The position numbers and the translations under genes are program-made. Below are positions 9,651 to 23,069 of a stretch of DNA of 64,000 bases, in pieces. A model generated the notes under the pieces. That model saw nothing but the letters and a program-made list of their open reading frames with translations, was not told the DNA's origin and did no database searches. The DNA comes from Alitta virens (taxonomy: Eukaryota > Annelida > Polychaeta > Phyllodocida > Nereididae), in the NCBI GenBank assembly GCA_932294295.1, contig OW028582.1, positions 38,600,204-38,664,203 on the forward strand, read 5' to 3'. Positions within the stretch are counted from its first letter, which is position 1, and each line of letters begins with the position of its first letter.

Positions 9651-10470
9651 TTGACATAATATCTATTTAATAGCACGAATACCATTTGCCTGATATAAAT
9701 CATGTAAACATTTATAATGCTCCACTGACCCTTTCATCACTTAGGGCTGCAAGGCCACTAATTGGGGTTCTCCCTGTCACTAAGATTGACAGAGCAGCTT
9801 ATCTCTTCCTGCCAGTTTCCTTAACCAGCCATCTCATATCATCTTAAGATACGTGAGTTTGTAGCATCCACTACCAGCCTCAGAATCTACATCCAAGCAA
9901 TATGAAGTTCAACGTAATTTGATAGACGTGAAGATCTGATCTTAAATACCACTAACTATCACATTTGGATCATGTCAATTAAACTGCTGAAGTTAGCCTG
10001 GTATGTTAACAGGCCAAAGAGTGACAAGTTGAGATTAGGCTTGAGATTTATGTAATGAGGCTAAAGATCTACAGTATGGCCACAGATGGTATGTCAGCAT
10101 CAAGCCAAACCCCAACTTTCTAAATGATAAAAACACTTCTGGGAAAGAAATAACTTGAAGTTTGCTATATTTGCCATTGTGTAATTTCTGCTGCTTCTTT
10201 GTGACCATAACAAATAGCTATTTGTGATGACAAAAAGACAAAACATTAGCATTGCTAAGATAGGGAATTTGAAGTTAATTTGTACAGAGAAGTTTTTTAT
10301 GGGTTAGAAAGTTGGGCTTTGGAAACATGTATATCTTTTTTTTGTTCTTCTCCAAGACATGTATGTAAAGTAAGGCCAAAAAAATGAGTGATATGTATTT
10401 GCGATATCCCGATATCCCAAATAGGAGGGAGTTAACTACTGATAATAGACTTGAAGATCTGATAATGACC
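9651..10470. other. Non-coding AT-rich DNA
   Basis: No credible frame. I see no diagnostic repeat or RNA gene in this stretch. Confidence 0.45.
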
Positions 10471-10965
10471 AGCTGGGTGGCCTAGATATTAAGGCATTCG
10501 CCAATTCCACATTGGCCAGCTCTGCTGAAGGTCACAGGACCCGGGTTCTATAGGGTTCAATCCCAGGTCCGGGCACTCTTTATGAGCTACATCCCAGCAG
10601 GATGTCGATCGCATGAGACGTTAAATTGGAGGTGCCTTGTACTCTATGTCTATGCTGAGGCAAGTAAAAGACCCCACCCATGGGGTAAATGTGTAACATG
10701 GTATGGACTCTAAGCCTTATCATCTCATCATTACATATGCCTCTGGGAGCTGGTCATATAAGCTGACTTAGCTTCAGACCCAGTAGCATTGATACATCAG
10801 ACATAAGCTGACATTTTTGTTGGTCATATCCCGACGCTGAATGATAGCATTATTGCCCGCTCAGAATAATAGGAAAACAGTCTAAGTGGAGTATAATTTG
10901 GATTATTGATTGCTGTTTCCCCTTTGTTCTTAGTCCGCTAAGTGGTGATAATAAAGATGTATTAT
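10471..10965 (+). mobile_element. tRNA-derived SINE, copy 1
   Basis: The head begins AGCTGGGTGGCCTAGATATTAAGG, a degraded tRNA box A region, and has a box B-like GGTTCAATCC about 75 bp on. The body contains GGAGGTGCCTTGTACTCTATG, GTCTATGCTGAGGCAAGTAA and ACCCCACCCATGGGGTAAATG, also found in the copy at 63595. The 3' end runs into GATAATAAAGATGTATTATAT, like a LINE-type tail. Related minus-strand copies lie at 19553, 28795 and 46700. Confidence 0.75.
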
Positions 10966-10977
10966 ATATTATAAATG

Positions 10978-11000
10978 TCTATATATATATATATATATAT
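10978..11000. repeat. (AT)n microsatellite
   Basis: About ten TA dinucleotides immediately after the SINE tail. A longer TA run followed by poly(T) is at 11323-11361. Confidence 0.8.
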
Positions 11001-11059
11001 TTATTACATACCAAATGAGGTATACAGTTACAATGTTGTATCAAGGAAAAAAAAAAGGA

Positions 11060-11326
11060 AAACAAAATTAAATCAATAAATTACAAAGACTAATCCCATT
11101 TTATAAGAAAGCTGAGATACTTGTGTGAATGATACTCTGCCAAAACGTATTGCCAATTTATTTGAAATACCATCACATAACTACCTTCAGATCTATAATA
11201 AAAGTTTTTTAGGAAGAGCTCCGCACCTTTGGCTGCATTTACCACAGCAATTAAGAAATGTAAATACTCAAATATCATTTGTGAAATCCTATTCAAAATC
11301 ACGTTTCAATCATTATTAGCATTATA

Positions 11327-11357
<31 letters not shown>

Positions 11358-11570
11358 TTCTCTTTTCATTGAAAAATGATACTGAAATTAAGTCCATTGT
11401 TTATTATTAATTTTTCTCGTTTTCTTGTTGCCTTGTATTATATATTCTGTATTTTTGATTGATTAAACATTTTTCTTTTACTGGGGGGCATCCACCCTAT
11501 GGGTAACTGTATATTGTTATACTCAGGTGTACCCCCATTACCAGTCAGTTTTGTGATATTCCTGTATAAT
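11060..11570 (+). mobile_element. 3' remnant of a non-LTR retrotransposon
   Basis: The frame at 11125-11319 reads like the end of a Jockey/CR1-type reverse transcriptase ORF: PHLWLHLPQQLRN, then an FVKSYSK-like basic tail. A stem-forming pair follows in the 3' region (GGGGGGCATCCACC at 11483 with GGTGTACCCCC ending at 11536), the same kind of hairpin as upstream of three other LINE ends here. No intact gene remains. Confidence 0.45.
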
Positions 11571-11904
11571 TTATTTATTATTGTTTTAATCGGTTACTAA
11601 TTACGATCACAATTAAAATTGATAGGATGGTAGGAAACCTTTTAAATAATAAGACATACAGCCCAGACATATAGCATAGGATATTAAAAAAAGAAGACTT
11701 TTTAAGTATATTTCTTGTTGATATAGCAGACGCCGTTCGAGGGCGTCTGGGCATATAAAGGAAAAATCAAGACGAAGAACTCGTAATAATTCATGACTTC
11801 TGACGTACTATTTACTATATATCATATATTTGGTATTCAAGATTCAAGATTATATTGACCATACTATAATTATTACATGCACATAATCATAAATATACAT
11901 ACAC

Positions 11905-12445
11905 TATAAAAAATTTCCTGTAGTTTTTACGGTATAAACCTGGCAAATTTTTGCACAGTATTTTGCTGCAAAAATTATTGTGACAAGTTGGTCTACCGTA
12001 ATATAGAACTAACAGATCTACAGCACATGCATCTGTTTAGTTGTGATGATCATTACCGTAAAATCATCCAAACGACACCTTACCGTAACTTGCTGTTGTA
12101 CTTTCATGTTGGATATAGCCCCTAAAATAAGCTAATGTTTGGCTATCCACCGTAAAGTTTACGGTATCATACTGCAGTTCAAATTCACTGTAAAATGCTA
12201 AAATGCTCCGGTATCCTGGTGTAGAGTAGTTTTATGGTATAGTCCTGTAAAATATGCGATGCCTGGCTGTATGGTGGATTTGGTAGATTTTACAGCAATT
12301 TACTGGATGCCATTTTTTTTGCCTTAGCTGTAACTTTTGTATTATTATGCATTAGGATAGATTCACGGCATCTTGCCATAAAAGATTTACGGCAGCAGGC
12401 TGCATACCAAATCAAAAGTATTTTAGCGTAAAAACTAAGGTTAAA
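11905..12445. repeat. ACGGTA/TACCGT-rich dispersed repeat
   Basis: The words TTTTTACGGTA, TTACCGTAA, GTTTACGGTATCAT, TTTACGGCAGCA and TTTTAGCGTAAAAAC recur on both strands over about 540 bp, with ACTATAAAAA at the left. Its first 125 bp align with the copy at 8005. Likely a non-autonomous DNA transposon; its ends are not sharply defined. Confidence 0.5.
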
Positions 12446-15400
12446 TATCAAGACAACCACAGAAACTCGTTACGGTGTACAGATCCATCTGGCAGCCTGA
12501 CATCAAAAAGGCATATGTGGTTTTTCCTTCGTCTAATGGTATATTCCATGAGGGAAATGAAATAATTATGACAGAATGACTACATCAGGCTCAGGCAGAT
12601 ATATATTCACATCAATCATATTCTAGCATAGCAACCAGTCTGACTGATGCAGCGCCTCAAGGAAATTAACATTTTGGTGTTTCTTCCTTTTAACCATCTC
12701 TTTGTAAAGGTTAACAGATTAGGTATACCACAGTTATATATACTTACAATATTGTATGCTGTCATTAGCACCAATGATGTGTACTATTATGTCAATGTCC
12801 AAATCTGGAAATAAACAAAGTTGAATCAAATTACTACTGAGTGAATACAAGGTAATCAGACAAATTAGCATGATCAGACGGATTGCTGTTGCCAATTGAC
12901 CTAATTGACATGTTGCAAATTGCCATAATTGCTCTAGCAATCTAGGCACTTGATGGTAATCTAGGCATTTGATGGCCTATTAATGCCAATCTCGTTGTCC
13001 AGGTTAATGTCTCAGCGCTACTGATATGTGAAGCATGGAAATTAATATCAAGGAAGCCAGAACTGGTTTTTCCGTGGGAGTTTGACGAGCAGTTTGGCAA
13101 GGTGTGAATTTGGTTTTTATCAGAGATAGCTGCTTTACTTGCCTCAACATGTATTTGTAAATTATGGACACAAAGCATATCAGATTGGAAATCATAATAG
13201 TGGAAATTTTTGACAAACAAAAGTGTGTAAGGCATATGGAATACATGAAAATGCGGATCAAATGTTATGGCTGTCAGAATTACTCTGTTTTTACTCAATG
13301 GAAGTCAAAATAATTTGGAATTTTTCATCCACTGTCATAACATAATTCAATAGCACTTGGATTTTTCTATGCAATCATAAACTCCCGTGCAGTTCTTTAC
13401 GTTATTTTTTTGTAAAGTGAAAGAACCTGATTTATTCTGAAGATGCTAATATTATACAAGACTCAAAACCCATCAATCCTTCTTAAGGATTTGACCAGAA
13501 AGGGAAACACTCCCAGGTATCAGTCATAATGAGGGTGAGCCGAATATTACAGCACAAAAAAACAGCAATGTATGCCAATGGGATGCAGCTTCCTTAAATA
13601 TTACAGGTTACTTACGTATTAATGAATATCTCTTGTATCAAGCAAGTCTCAGCATAAATCTATATACCAGTGTAGGCAACAAAAATATATATACATACAC
13701 TAGGGCAGGAAAAAGATAACTATGACAATCACATTAACAATTTAAGTCACGCAATAGACAACCATGGTAATCAATTTTGTTTTTGGTAATTCATACATCA
13801 CATCTAAATGCAATTATGATGATTGACATTGCCTATGGGTAAATGTAGCAAACAGCCAGTAAACGTGTAGGTATTTCCAAAAGTATGACAGTTCATCTAA
13901 GCTGTTTCTATGCAACTCTTCCCATTGGAAACTGAAAAAGAATTATCAATCCTTAAACTTAAGGTTCGACTTGACCATGACAATATCCATGTGTATTATT
14001 TGAGCTATACATGATTTTTTTTTTATATAAGTAGTTTAGTTGTAACTGCTCATTTCTATCTACTCAGAAATATTATAACTTCTGTTGTAGACAATCACAT
14101 TGATTCTACATCTAATAAATAACCCAAACGCTTAACAATTTCAAGAATGCAGATTCCATAATTACTCTCGACAAATCCATGTCTGTGAAAATGTTTGAGC
14201 GATTTTTTTTAATTAAGCACACAAAGCATTTTTTTGGCTTTTTTGTTGTTTGTAACACGATTTAACATCTTCTATCATCTCTTGGCTTTGATATGAATTT
14301 CTTCACTGAAGGCAATTCTCCCATCTGGTTTATTCACAAGATGGGAATAAAGAACTGGACACAAAAGCAACTAATTCTTCTGGGGAATTTATTTTGAAGC
14401 TGGGTAGGGAATTTTAGCCCCTCTGGGCATTATAACAACAGGTTCTAGGTAGTATCTGACAATCAAAACAAAAACGCATCAATTGAATGAACAGACGCCT
14501 AAGGAATGCAATGTAGCAATAAAAACTGAATTTCACCATTAAAACCCTTGTATTTGAAACCCACTGGTTCTCAATAGCAAGATGGTCTAAAATGTGGAGG
14601 AAAAATTGTGTTTAGGCCAAAATATGAGCGGGTCTGTGAGGTTGCTTTTGTAATAAAACAAAATATAATGTTATGAGTACTAATAACAGCATACAAGAAT
14701 CATAATACTGAAATTGTCATAAATATAAAAAAATATAGAATAGTATTGATATAATGCAATATATTAGTGGGCTTTACTGTGAGTCAGATTCTGCAGCTTA
14801 GTTTTTCTTTGATAGGTTTGCCAGCAAGTAGTCCATCATTTAAGCACACGGCTGTAACCCTCTGAAGTTCTGTTAACTGTCTGAACTAATCAGCATTGAA
14901 GCCCCAGACGCCAGGTCATTGACCATTTCTAAACAACAGAATTATCAGCAGTTGGCTTAGGGAGGTTGTGTGGATAAAGCTCTCTGGAGGATCCAGGATT
15001 CGATCTAAAGACCCGAGCTGTATCTGTGAGCTTTATGTAAGCTGGAAATTTGTCTACTTGTGATGTTAGATTGATATCAACTGCAATTTGGTTTCTGTAT
15101 AAACTCCCCACTTAAGCACCCAAAGGTACTAAGTGAAAAGAATTACTAAGAAATTACTTTCAGCCTTATATCTCCTTTTTTCAAATTACCTATATAAAGT
15201 ACCAGAAGTTACTTCTTCATGACCTAAAATTATGTTAAACGTATAAATCACATTCTCCCGAAATATTTTATTGATCTTCTGCCATTATCACCAATTGAGC
15301 ATCATAATTATGAAACAAGACAAGTACATAGATTTAGATTGCCATTAGTTAATCATGAATTTGCCAAGCAAAGTATTAAGTAAAGGTACATAAATAATTT

Positions 15401-16796
15401 AAATAACATGTCTGTCAACTATAAGGAAAAACTACACATAGTCAAGACGGTTTTAAGAGGTATATTAAATTTAGTATGATTGCAACATATAATGACTTTT
15501 GTGATATTCCTAATTGTTATATTTGTTCAAGGTCAAACCCTCATTAGTGTCATAATATTCATAACATACCTTTCGTATATGTCATCATTGATGAAAAGCA
15601 CTGTTTATATTTTTGTTTTTGTTAATTTGAAATAGTACAAAAAATATTTTATGAATCTTTAATCCCTGTAGGTGGCCCCATGATAGCGAAGGGATATCCA
15701 TTACTCTAGAATTACTTACAATTAAATAGTTTTTTAATTTAAAGTTTAGTCAATTGCATGTTAGTTTATATTTGTTTAAAGTTAGAAAGTTTAGTCTACA
15801 ACATTGTATGCACATCATACCTTATCATTAAAAAAAATTATATGGCCACAATAAAATGCTTAGTTGAATATAGCATGTGAATGTCATCAAAAAGATAACA
15901 TGGGCTCAGTGATCTCCTTCTTACAACCATGCTTGATTTCTATAAACAATCTTAGGGACATACTTTCAAACATCTTCATTAATGTAATAAATAAGCCTTT
16001 GTCATTCACTAATAATGATTTGCTTGGATCTCTTGGAAAACCAGGAGGGCACTTGATAGTGATACTATTAATGTGTCTTAGAGTGTTGAGTCATCTCATC
16101 ACTATGTCTGCCTCTGGCAAGTTATGATAAAGCTTAAGTACAGACCATTATCAAAAACAACATAAGCTTGCTCAGAGAAGAATACAAGGTCATTCATGTA
16201 ATGTTGATAACATTTTGCCAACAATATTTATTGTCCTCCTCAGCCCAACATGAGCCTAACATGTAATTTGTGCCAGAATGTTTTACAGCCAAGCTGGTGA
16301 TGACAATGTCAACAATTGTGTAATTTCTGATGTATGAGACAAGCAAGCTGTGGCATTTTGCAGCTGTATGCCACATTACATTTTGGGGAGATGATATCCA
16401 TAATTCTACAATGAGCCATAGCAAACAAATTCCTTTGTTTATCCTCACCCCGTTTTACCACATCAGTTTGCAGCGTAATGAAAATGTGCATTTTTACAGT
16501 GGAGTGAAGTCAGGGCAGACGACATGAGACACTATAACACAATTCAGGACTGTTTTTATAGATTCATTATTTTCATATAACTATTTCTTTTGTATGATTA
16601 TAAGACTACTATGAAACATCTGACATACACATTTGCATAATGTATGCTTAATTACAGGCCATCATGTTTGGTATATTTATCAGGCTTAATATCAGTGGTG
16701 TTGTGTGCTATAAGCCACATTGCCAAAGTATCAATCGAGTAATAATGAAGCTAAACTTATTAGAAAGAAGTGTTTGTCATCAAAAATATGTTGTTC
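12446..16796. other. Non-coding AT-rich DNA left of the tandem units
   Basis: Only short, overlapping frames with no recognisable domain. At about 14945-15060 a minus- or plus-strand tRNA-like fragment may be present (GTGTGGATAAAGC, then AGGATTCGATCT), a weak SINE candidate resembling 55900-55950. Confidence 0.4.
14945..15075 (+). mobile_element. Possible tRNA-derived SINE fragment (second family)
   Basis: A tRNA-like head with GTGTGGATAAAGCTCTCTGG and a box B-like GGATTCGATCT 30 bp later, followed by GAGCTGTATCTGTGAGC. The segment at 55900-55960 has the same order: GTGGATAAGCTCCTCTG, then GGGTTCAAATTC, then GACCTAGCTC. Confidence 0.35.
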
Positions 16797-16815
16797 TTAT
16801 GGTTATACCAGGCTC

Positions 16816-18226
16816 TTACTTTTATAATTAATAAGTCTATAAATCAGGGAATATTTCCAGAAAAATTTTAAATTGCTTAAATTTCACCAGTTTATAAGAA
16901 AGGTGATACACACCAGATGACAAACTATCAACCTATTTCTATACTACCAGAGATCTCCAAGTTATTTGAGAAAGCATCAAGTACATGACTTCTTACAACA
17001 AAATGATTTGTACAATAAAAATCAAAAGGTTGTGTGTATCTCTGAAATGGACAATGGTGATATATCCACTAAACATACACATGAACTTATCGAAAGCATT
17101 TGATTCGATAAATCATGAAATATTGTTACAAAAGTTCCATTATAACAGAATAAGAGGCAAAGCCTTGACCCTATTCAAAAGCTATCTCTTAAACAGAAAA
17201 CAATATTTACAGTGCAATGAAACATATTCAGAATACATCACGGTAACAACAGGTGTGCCCCAAGGGTCAGTATGAGGACCGTTGCTTTTCATTATTTATA
17301 TAAATGATATATCTGTAGATACTTACCATGCAATCTCTTATGCAGGTGATATCACTCTTTTCAAAGCTTTAAGGTCTAAAATGCAATTGAACCATCTGCC
17401 ACAATCCTGAACACAGAAATCCAAAACATACATACTTGGCTACAACTCAACAAATTGTCACTAAATATTGAAAAAACAAAATGTATGCTGTTCACCACTG
17501 TCACCAAACCCATCAAATATCCATCACTGCCCTAGATTTTGTTGACAATTTTGACTTTCTGGGAAACGTTTTTGATTAGTATATGAAATGGGACGGTCAT
17601 GTTGATAAAATAGCCAATAAAATCTCCAAAACAATAGGCGTACTGAAAAAACTGAAACATATTCTTCCTCTACATACACTAAAAATTATATACAATTCTT
17701 TAATAAATTCACATCTGCACCATGGTCTCCTATGCTGGGGCTATCGAACAAATAGGCTATTAAAGCTACAGAAGAAAGCCCTCAGAATAATTACAAACTC
17801 TGTATATAACGCTCACACACAACCACTTTAAAAAAAATCATTTAATATCAATAACAGATACATATACAAAATTATTAATGTTTCATTATAACTTTTCAAA
17901 AAATCTTCTCCATATTATTTTTTCTCCACATTCAAAATTATGCATTAGCAAGAAACCCATAATTTCAACACAAGAAATAGATTATACCTGATACATAAGG
18001 TAAAACATAAATTTGCTGAAAATATACATGTCAACTAAATGGTACTGTGTAACACCCTATATTTCACACTGTGCTTTTTGACATACAAAGGGCACCCATG
18101 CTAGCTTCCTAATTGACACAAAATGGGTGTCCCTTGATCCTATATGTTTCTCTTTTTTATGTAATCCAAAACATCATTGTATTTTTTTGGGTCCAATAAA
18201 TTCATTTCAATGTCATTGTCATTGTC
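16816..18226 (+). mobile_element. 5'-truncated non-LTR retrotransposon in unit A (RT pseudogene)
   Basis: Broken pieces of a reverse transcriptase are readable in different frames: NYQPISILPEISKLFEK near 16925; LSKAFDSINHEILLQK near 17090; TTGVPQGS near 17250, followed by a stop and then LLFIIYINDI; and HGLLCWGYRTN with RLLKLQKKALRIITNS near 17725. The expected FADD/YADD region is present only as a decayed YAGD-like string. The 3' end has a GGGCACCCAT/ATGGGTGTCCC hairpin (18090-18133), AATAAA and a TCATTG repeat tail. Units B and C have the uninterrupted sequence GGCTCATAATTATG, so this is an insertion into A with no target duplication that I can see. Jockey/CR1-like superfamily. Confidence 0.8.
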
Positions 18227-19552
18227 ATAATTATGTTCGTTGCTAGATAACAAAGATATGATGTTATGATCTGTTAGATAGCAAGATGGAACACACTATA
18301 TTCATTTGATGTTACTCTCACAAGATTCGTAATAGTTAAGAGCAATCTACAGGAAATGTACATGCACTGTATGTATAATGCTAAATATATAATCAAAACA
18401 TATAAAACAATGACAACATAAAAGGCTTGTGCAATTATTGTAATTATTAGCTCAATTAAACGCAAGTTCTTGAAAGTAGGACAAAAAAGTGGAGAGGTAT
18501 CTTATGGACACAGATGTTTATGATTCAAGAACATCACACTGAACTGACAGCAACAAGTTGCCATACAATAACAATTTCACAAATTTTCCTAAATCTGGCA
18601 TACACACGTATACTCATAGATGTTGATTTCTGGCACTTTTCAGGTAGATCCTGCCATCCAAAATTGAATGCAACTTTTTTTATTCTTCTTTTGTTTTTAA
18701 ATGTGTTCAATTTCTATTCCATTGTTTAGAAACACTTCAAACTTGATGGCTATTGGCCCAGTTCATTTCCATGGCAAACTGGCATGGATTGTTTTTTGGG
18801 TATAAAGGTGGCTTAAAAAACAACAACTTGTCTAAGAAGAGCACTGACCTGTTTGGTAAACTCCCTGAGAGCAAAGATGCCAGGAGAAAGATTAGAACAC
18901 TCAGTACATAAAGGCCATAGAAAGTCGGTTTTTTTGCAACATATTGCATCTGTATTGACCTTAGTGTTCGGAAGCTGAGCTGGCTTATATGACCTAGGTT
19001 TTTCCTCAGAATATTTGCATAGCATAGTGAACTAATTTAAAGTTTTATGCAAACAAATCCCACCTGAAATAAGGCAACCAGGAGGTAATCTGACCGCCTC
19101 AACTACATAAAGGGCAAATAGGTTATTGCTCAAGCTGAATTAACATTAAATATTTCATGTACCATGGCTAGTTTATTGGATCTTAAAGGAATCCTATTCT
19201 GACCACATTGACCTTCCTTATACACAATGTGTAATCTGGAACAGTAAGGTGAGTTATTGTTCTGTGCTATGACATCAGCTGGCACCTTAGCATTAACATG
19301 TGGTAATACAGCATGAAGTATTAATATCAAAAAGCATGACTGATTGAATTTTTCTGCGTGATTGGTATCCAGTTGCCTGAAATGAATGAAACAATGTGGA
19401 ACCATTGGTCATTGCCAATAAGCCAACAAAAGTTGACCAATTTCTGACCAAAAGCAAACATTAAAAGTCTTACCTTGATGAACTATTGTATAGTGCTTTA
19501 GTTCATACCATGAAATACACTTTAATTTTCCAGATTATAATAGAGCCACCCT

Positions 19553-19770
19553 CTTAAGGCAAGGGTTGATTGATGAGACATACACACTGTATGGGATTCG
19601 ACACATTTACCAGGAGTGTGGGATTGTTCACTTGCTTCAGCATAGACATGCAGTATAAGGCACCCACCAATTTAACACCTCATAACTCTTAAGAAGCCTG
19701 AGATTCGAACCCAGGACATCCAGGGAATGTAGCAGTGGCCAAGGCTCTGACCACTGGGCTGCCTAACTGG
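19553..19770 (-). mobile_element. tRNA-derived SINE, copy in unit A
   Basis: Read on the minus strand it starts with GGCAGCCCAGTGGTCAGAGCC (box A) and has a good box B, GGTTCGAATCT, then GTTAAATTGGTGGGTGCC and GTCTATGCTGAAGCAAGTGA, matching the body of the SINE at 10471. It lies at the same place as the copies in units B and C, so it predates the tandem duplication. Confidence 0.75.
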
Positions 19771-22370
19771 ACTGAATATAATTGTCTTCTATGTCTGTCT
19801 TTTGTGAGGATTTCCATGACGATTCACATGCAAATACAATATCTCTATGTATCTCCATGCAAATTATCATCAGAAGTTCAACAAACTAATGACTATGCCA
19901 ATCAAGCTTTGTGCACACACTGAAAAAAGTCCATTGTAATTCAAAGCTGGCTAAAAGCCCTGAGCCAACACAGTGGGACTGTAGGATGTTGACATCAACC
20001 ATTTGGATGTAAATAAAAATGAAGACTAATCAAACATGTGATTCAAGCAATTTGAGAAGTCTTAGATTTCTGCAGACTAAACTCGTTTTAATCATGTTAC
20101 TTCTTTGACAGGCTATTCCTGTTACTTCTATTACAGACTTGAAGATGCCTGTAAGAGTATCCGCAGAGAAATGAGCTCTAAAACGTAACTAAATCACTCA
20201 ATTTCCTGAGAAATTGCTTATGTCTTTAGATGCTTTAATGGCTGCTCTTCTTTCAAAATCTTAAGTTCTGTCTGTGCAATATTTCTAATCTACATGGCAG
20301 ATGTTCACATGGTCTTTCATGTAAGATGAAATAACATTAAGCTCTGTCAAGGGGTCATTCAACAAGCTAGATAATTCATGGCTTCCATGGGTTGTACTTC
20401 AAAGTTTGAGGAATTGGTCTGAAAGTCTGAGAGTTGTGGAAACAAATGTTGACCTGCTCAATTTTGGTTATCTCCAGATGCCAATCTAACTCCACCTCAC
20501 TAAAACCCCTTTTATGCATTTTGCATTTTAGTTCCACAAAAACATAATGCATTTTGATCAAGCAATGCAAAACCATCTCGATTACTGGCTGAAGTTCAGT
20601 TCACACACTAGTAAGCTTGTTCGCAGGCCACACAACCTATATCATAATCCGAGAATCTCGATTTCCTTAGAACTTTTGTTTGTAATAACTTGGAATATGT
20701 ATGTGGGCTCGATTTAATCTATGCTATGCACCTGTCCCCTTCTTCTGATGTATCATTCCACTTAATGCAGGTCTGTAGAAAATTTCAAATGATTTTAATT
20801 GAAACATTTTTGCCTAAGCCAAGGCTCTTTCCAAAGTGCATCATATTACTTACAATAAAATGAAGTTATAGCCACTAGCATTTTATGCGTACCTTTCATA
20901 AAAAAACCCTTTATATACTAACTACTGGCAACTGCTACACATAAAATGCTTACACATGATGAGACACTAACATTTAGCATGCACACCACCTTCAAAAAAT
21001 ATAGGACCACCTTTCCACTGCATACACTGAACATACCAGTGATTTTATATTTTTGGATGCTGGTGTATTAAGCCATCTCAGTGGGATGAATTTGAGTTCT
21101 CAGACTATGTTTACTGCAACTTAGATGACTATTAATATATATACTTTAGTACCATGAAACAATAGCTGCTTGCATGGAAACAGCTAAACAAAATCCATTC
21201 GGGATAATAATTTACAGAACAAAGATTTTCTGAATAGCAAAGAGGCATAAAAGTTCATTACCAATGCACCTAGAGGGACGTAAGAGCAAGTGTATTGACT
21301 CCAAGAGTGAAAGAGAAAACTGTGAGTTACTTGTCTCCCGAGTGCTGTATTTGCTTCAGTCTGGTTTATTGACCAGTCACCTACAAAGGAGAGGCAATGA
21401 AAAGAAATTGTTTGAGGCTGAGGAATAAGAACGAGATTATTGTTGCAGGTAAAGTGGAACTTCGTAATTCATTTAAACCACTTTAGGCAAGACAAATAAT
21501 AAAAGAATTTCAAATAAAATGGTTTTGCTGAATAGTCAATCCAATAATCACAAGTATGCAGAAAATGTCATGCCATTTCTGCCTTTTAGTCAATAATACT
21601 TGAAATCTGGATTTTTGTTCTCCTGTTTTTCAACAACTAACTTAAATGGGGAGGTTTCCATATGTGCAGCAATACGATACACCAAGGTACATAAAATAGA
21701 CATAAAAGTCCATGGTGCATAAACTGTGTGAATGGTTAACACCCAGGTAGCTGAGTTTGAGGCTAGGGGAGCTGTATGCCTCCAAATGGGCATAGCAGCT
21801 CTTAAGAATAGGAAACTACACATACATTGTCAAAACCCAACCATATAAGGATGCAAGAAAGGCCTTGTGACCACACAACAAAAACAAGAAAAAAAGGAAA
21901 ACACATGCCAAGTTTTATAATGAATGGATGGTTAGATAGGTGCCCTGAAACATGTTATAAGACAGGCATTAGTTTGTTAAGATATTCAATGCCAATCAGC
22001 TTGTTACTCCTCTTTGCCCATCAACAAATACATTTATCTCCTTAAAATGACTCTAATTCTGATCAATCAATGGGAAAAGCAGATTAAATGGCACCTGATG
22101 GGCAATAGAAAGTTTAAATGATATAAATACATTATTTGGCTTCTATCGCAGTGGTTGTGGTGCATGGGTTTAACACCTGATCATTGCACAGTTATGAGCT
22201 GCATATCAGTCCCAGTTTTATCATTATCCTATCATAATCATCGTTACCTGATTCTTTACTCTTGTATTAATCAATAGAACATATAGTGGCTTCCGGACGT
22301 AAAAGCAGACACTTTTGGAGGCCAAATAGACTTATGCCAAGCAATCAACTTAAATATAATTACTAGATAG

Positions 22371-22397
22371 ACAGATAGATAGATAGATAGATAGATC
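22371..22397. repeat. (AGAT)n microsatellite in unit A
   Basis: About seven AGAT units. The matching position in units B (32587-32765) and C (49907-50062) has expanded to long GATA/GATG tracts. Confidence 0.8.
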
Positions 22398-23069
22398 ATT
22401 GTTGCTCAAGTGCAGACAGATTTAATAAATGGATTGCTCTTAGCACAAAATGTATTAGACCACAAATGTTAATAGTAGTTACCTTGGATAACTTACGTCT
22501 AGGTAATGACTAAATTAATTAACTGGTCTGTACTCAAACTTCTAACAAACTGTTTTTTTTTAATCAATGAGGATGCACCTGCCTTGTAATCTTATGAGAT
22601 ACACACCTGCCTCTTTCTTTTCTCAAAGACCTCACAAAAACGTGCAATAGTCAGATCAGCAGCAATGAAGACTTAAGCTAAGCGCCTCAAAGTGCTTTTT
22701 TGCGGCTGGTTAGTGTAGACTGAAAAATGTCTTGCTAACTATTATTATATTATGACAGCTTTATTTATAATATATTTAGCAAAAAAAGGGTTTGATTTAG
22801 TATCTCAAGTGAGACAAGTACTAGGAAATAATACAACTGTACACTCCGATAAAGGTCTCACTATTTTGGATTTATTGTGAGATGGTTTTACAATAGATGA
22901 TTATGTCGTGAATTTAACATTGACGTATATGTTTCATGGTAATATTTAGCATATTACCTCGTGTGTAATTCATTGTATATAGCCCACCCAGTTTGAAACA
23001 GTGTAAGAACGGCAATCTACCATAGGCAGATGTAAGAATGAGATGATGTTGGCATGGAACCAACAGCAG

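Noticed and set aside
18737..19025. Overlapping 70-codon minus frames in unit A
   Set aside because: No domain, no splice signals, and the aligned DNA in B and C is frame-broken.
22143..22220. tRNA-like fragment (GGTTGTGGTGCATGGGTTTAA), with counterparts at 32237 and 49560
   Set aside because: In B and C a box B-like GGGTTCAAATCC or GGGTTGAAATCC is present but box A spacing and cloverleaf pairing are not convincing, so I did not call a SINE or tRNA.
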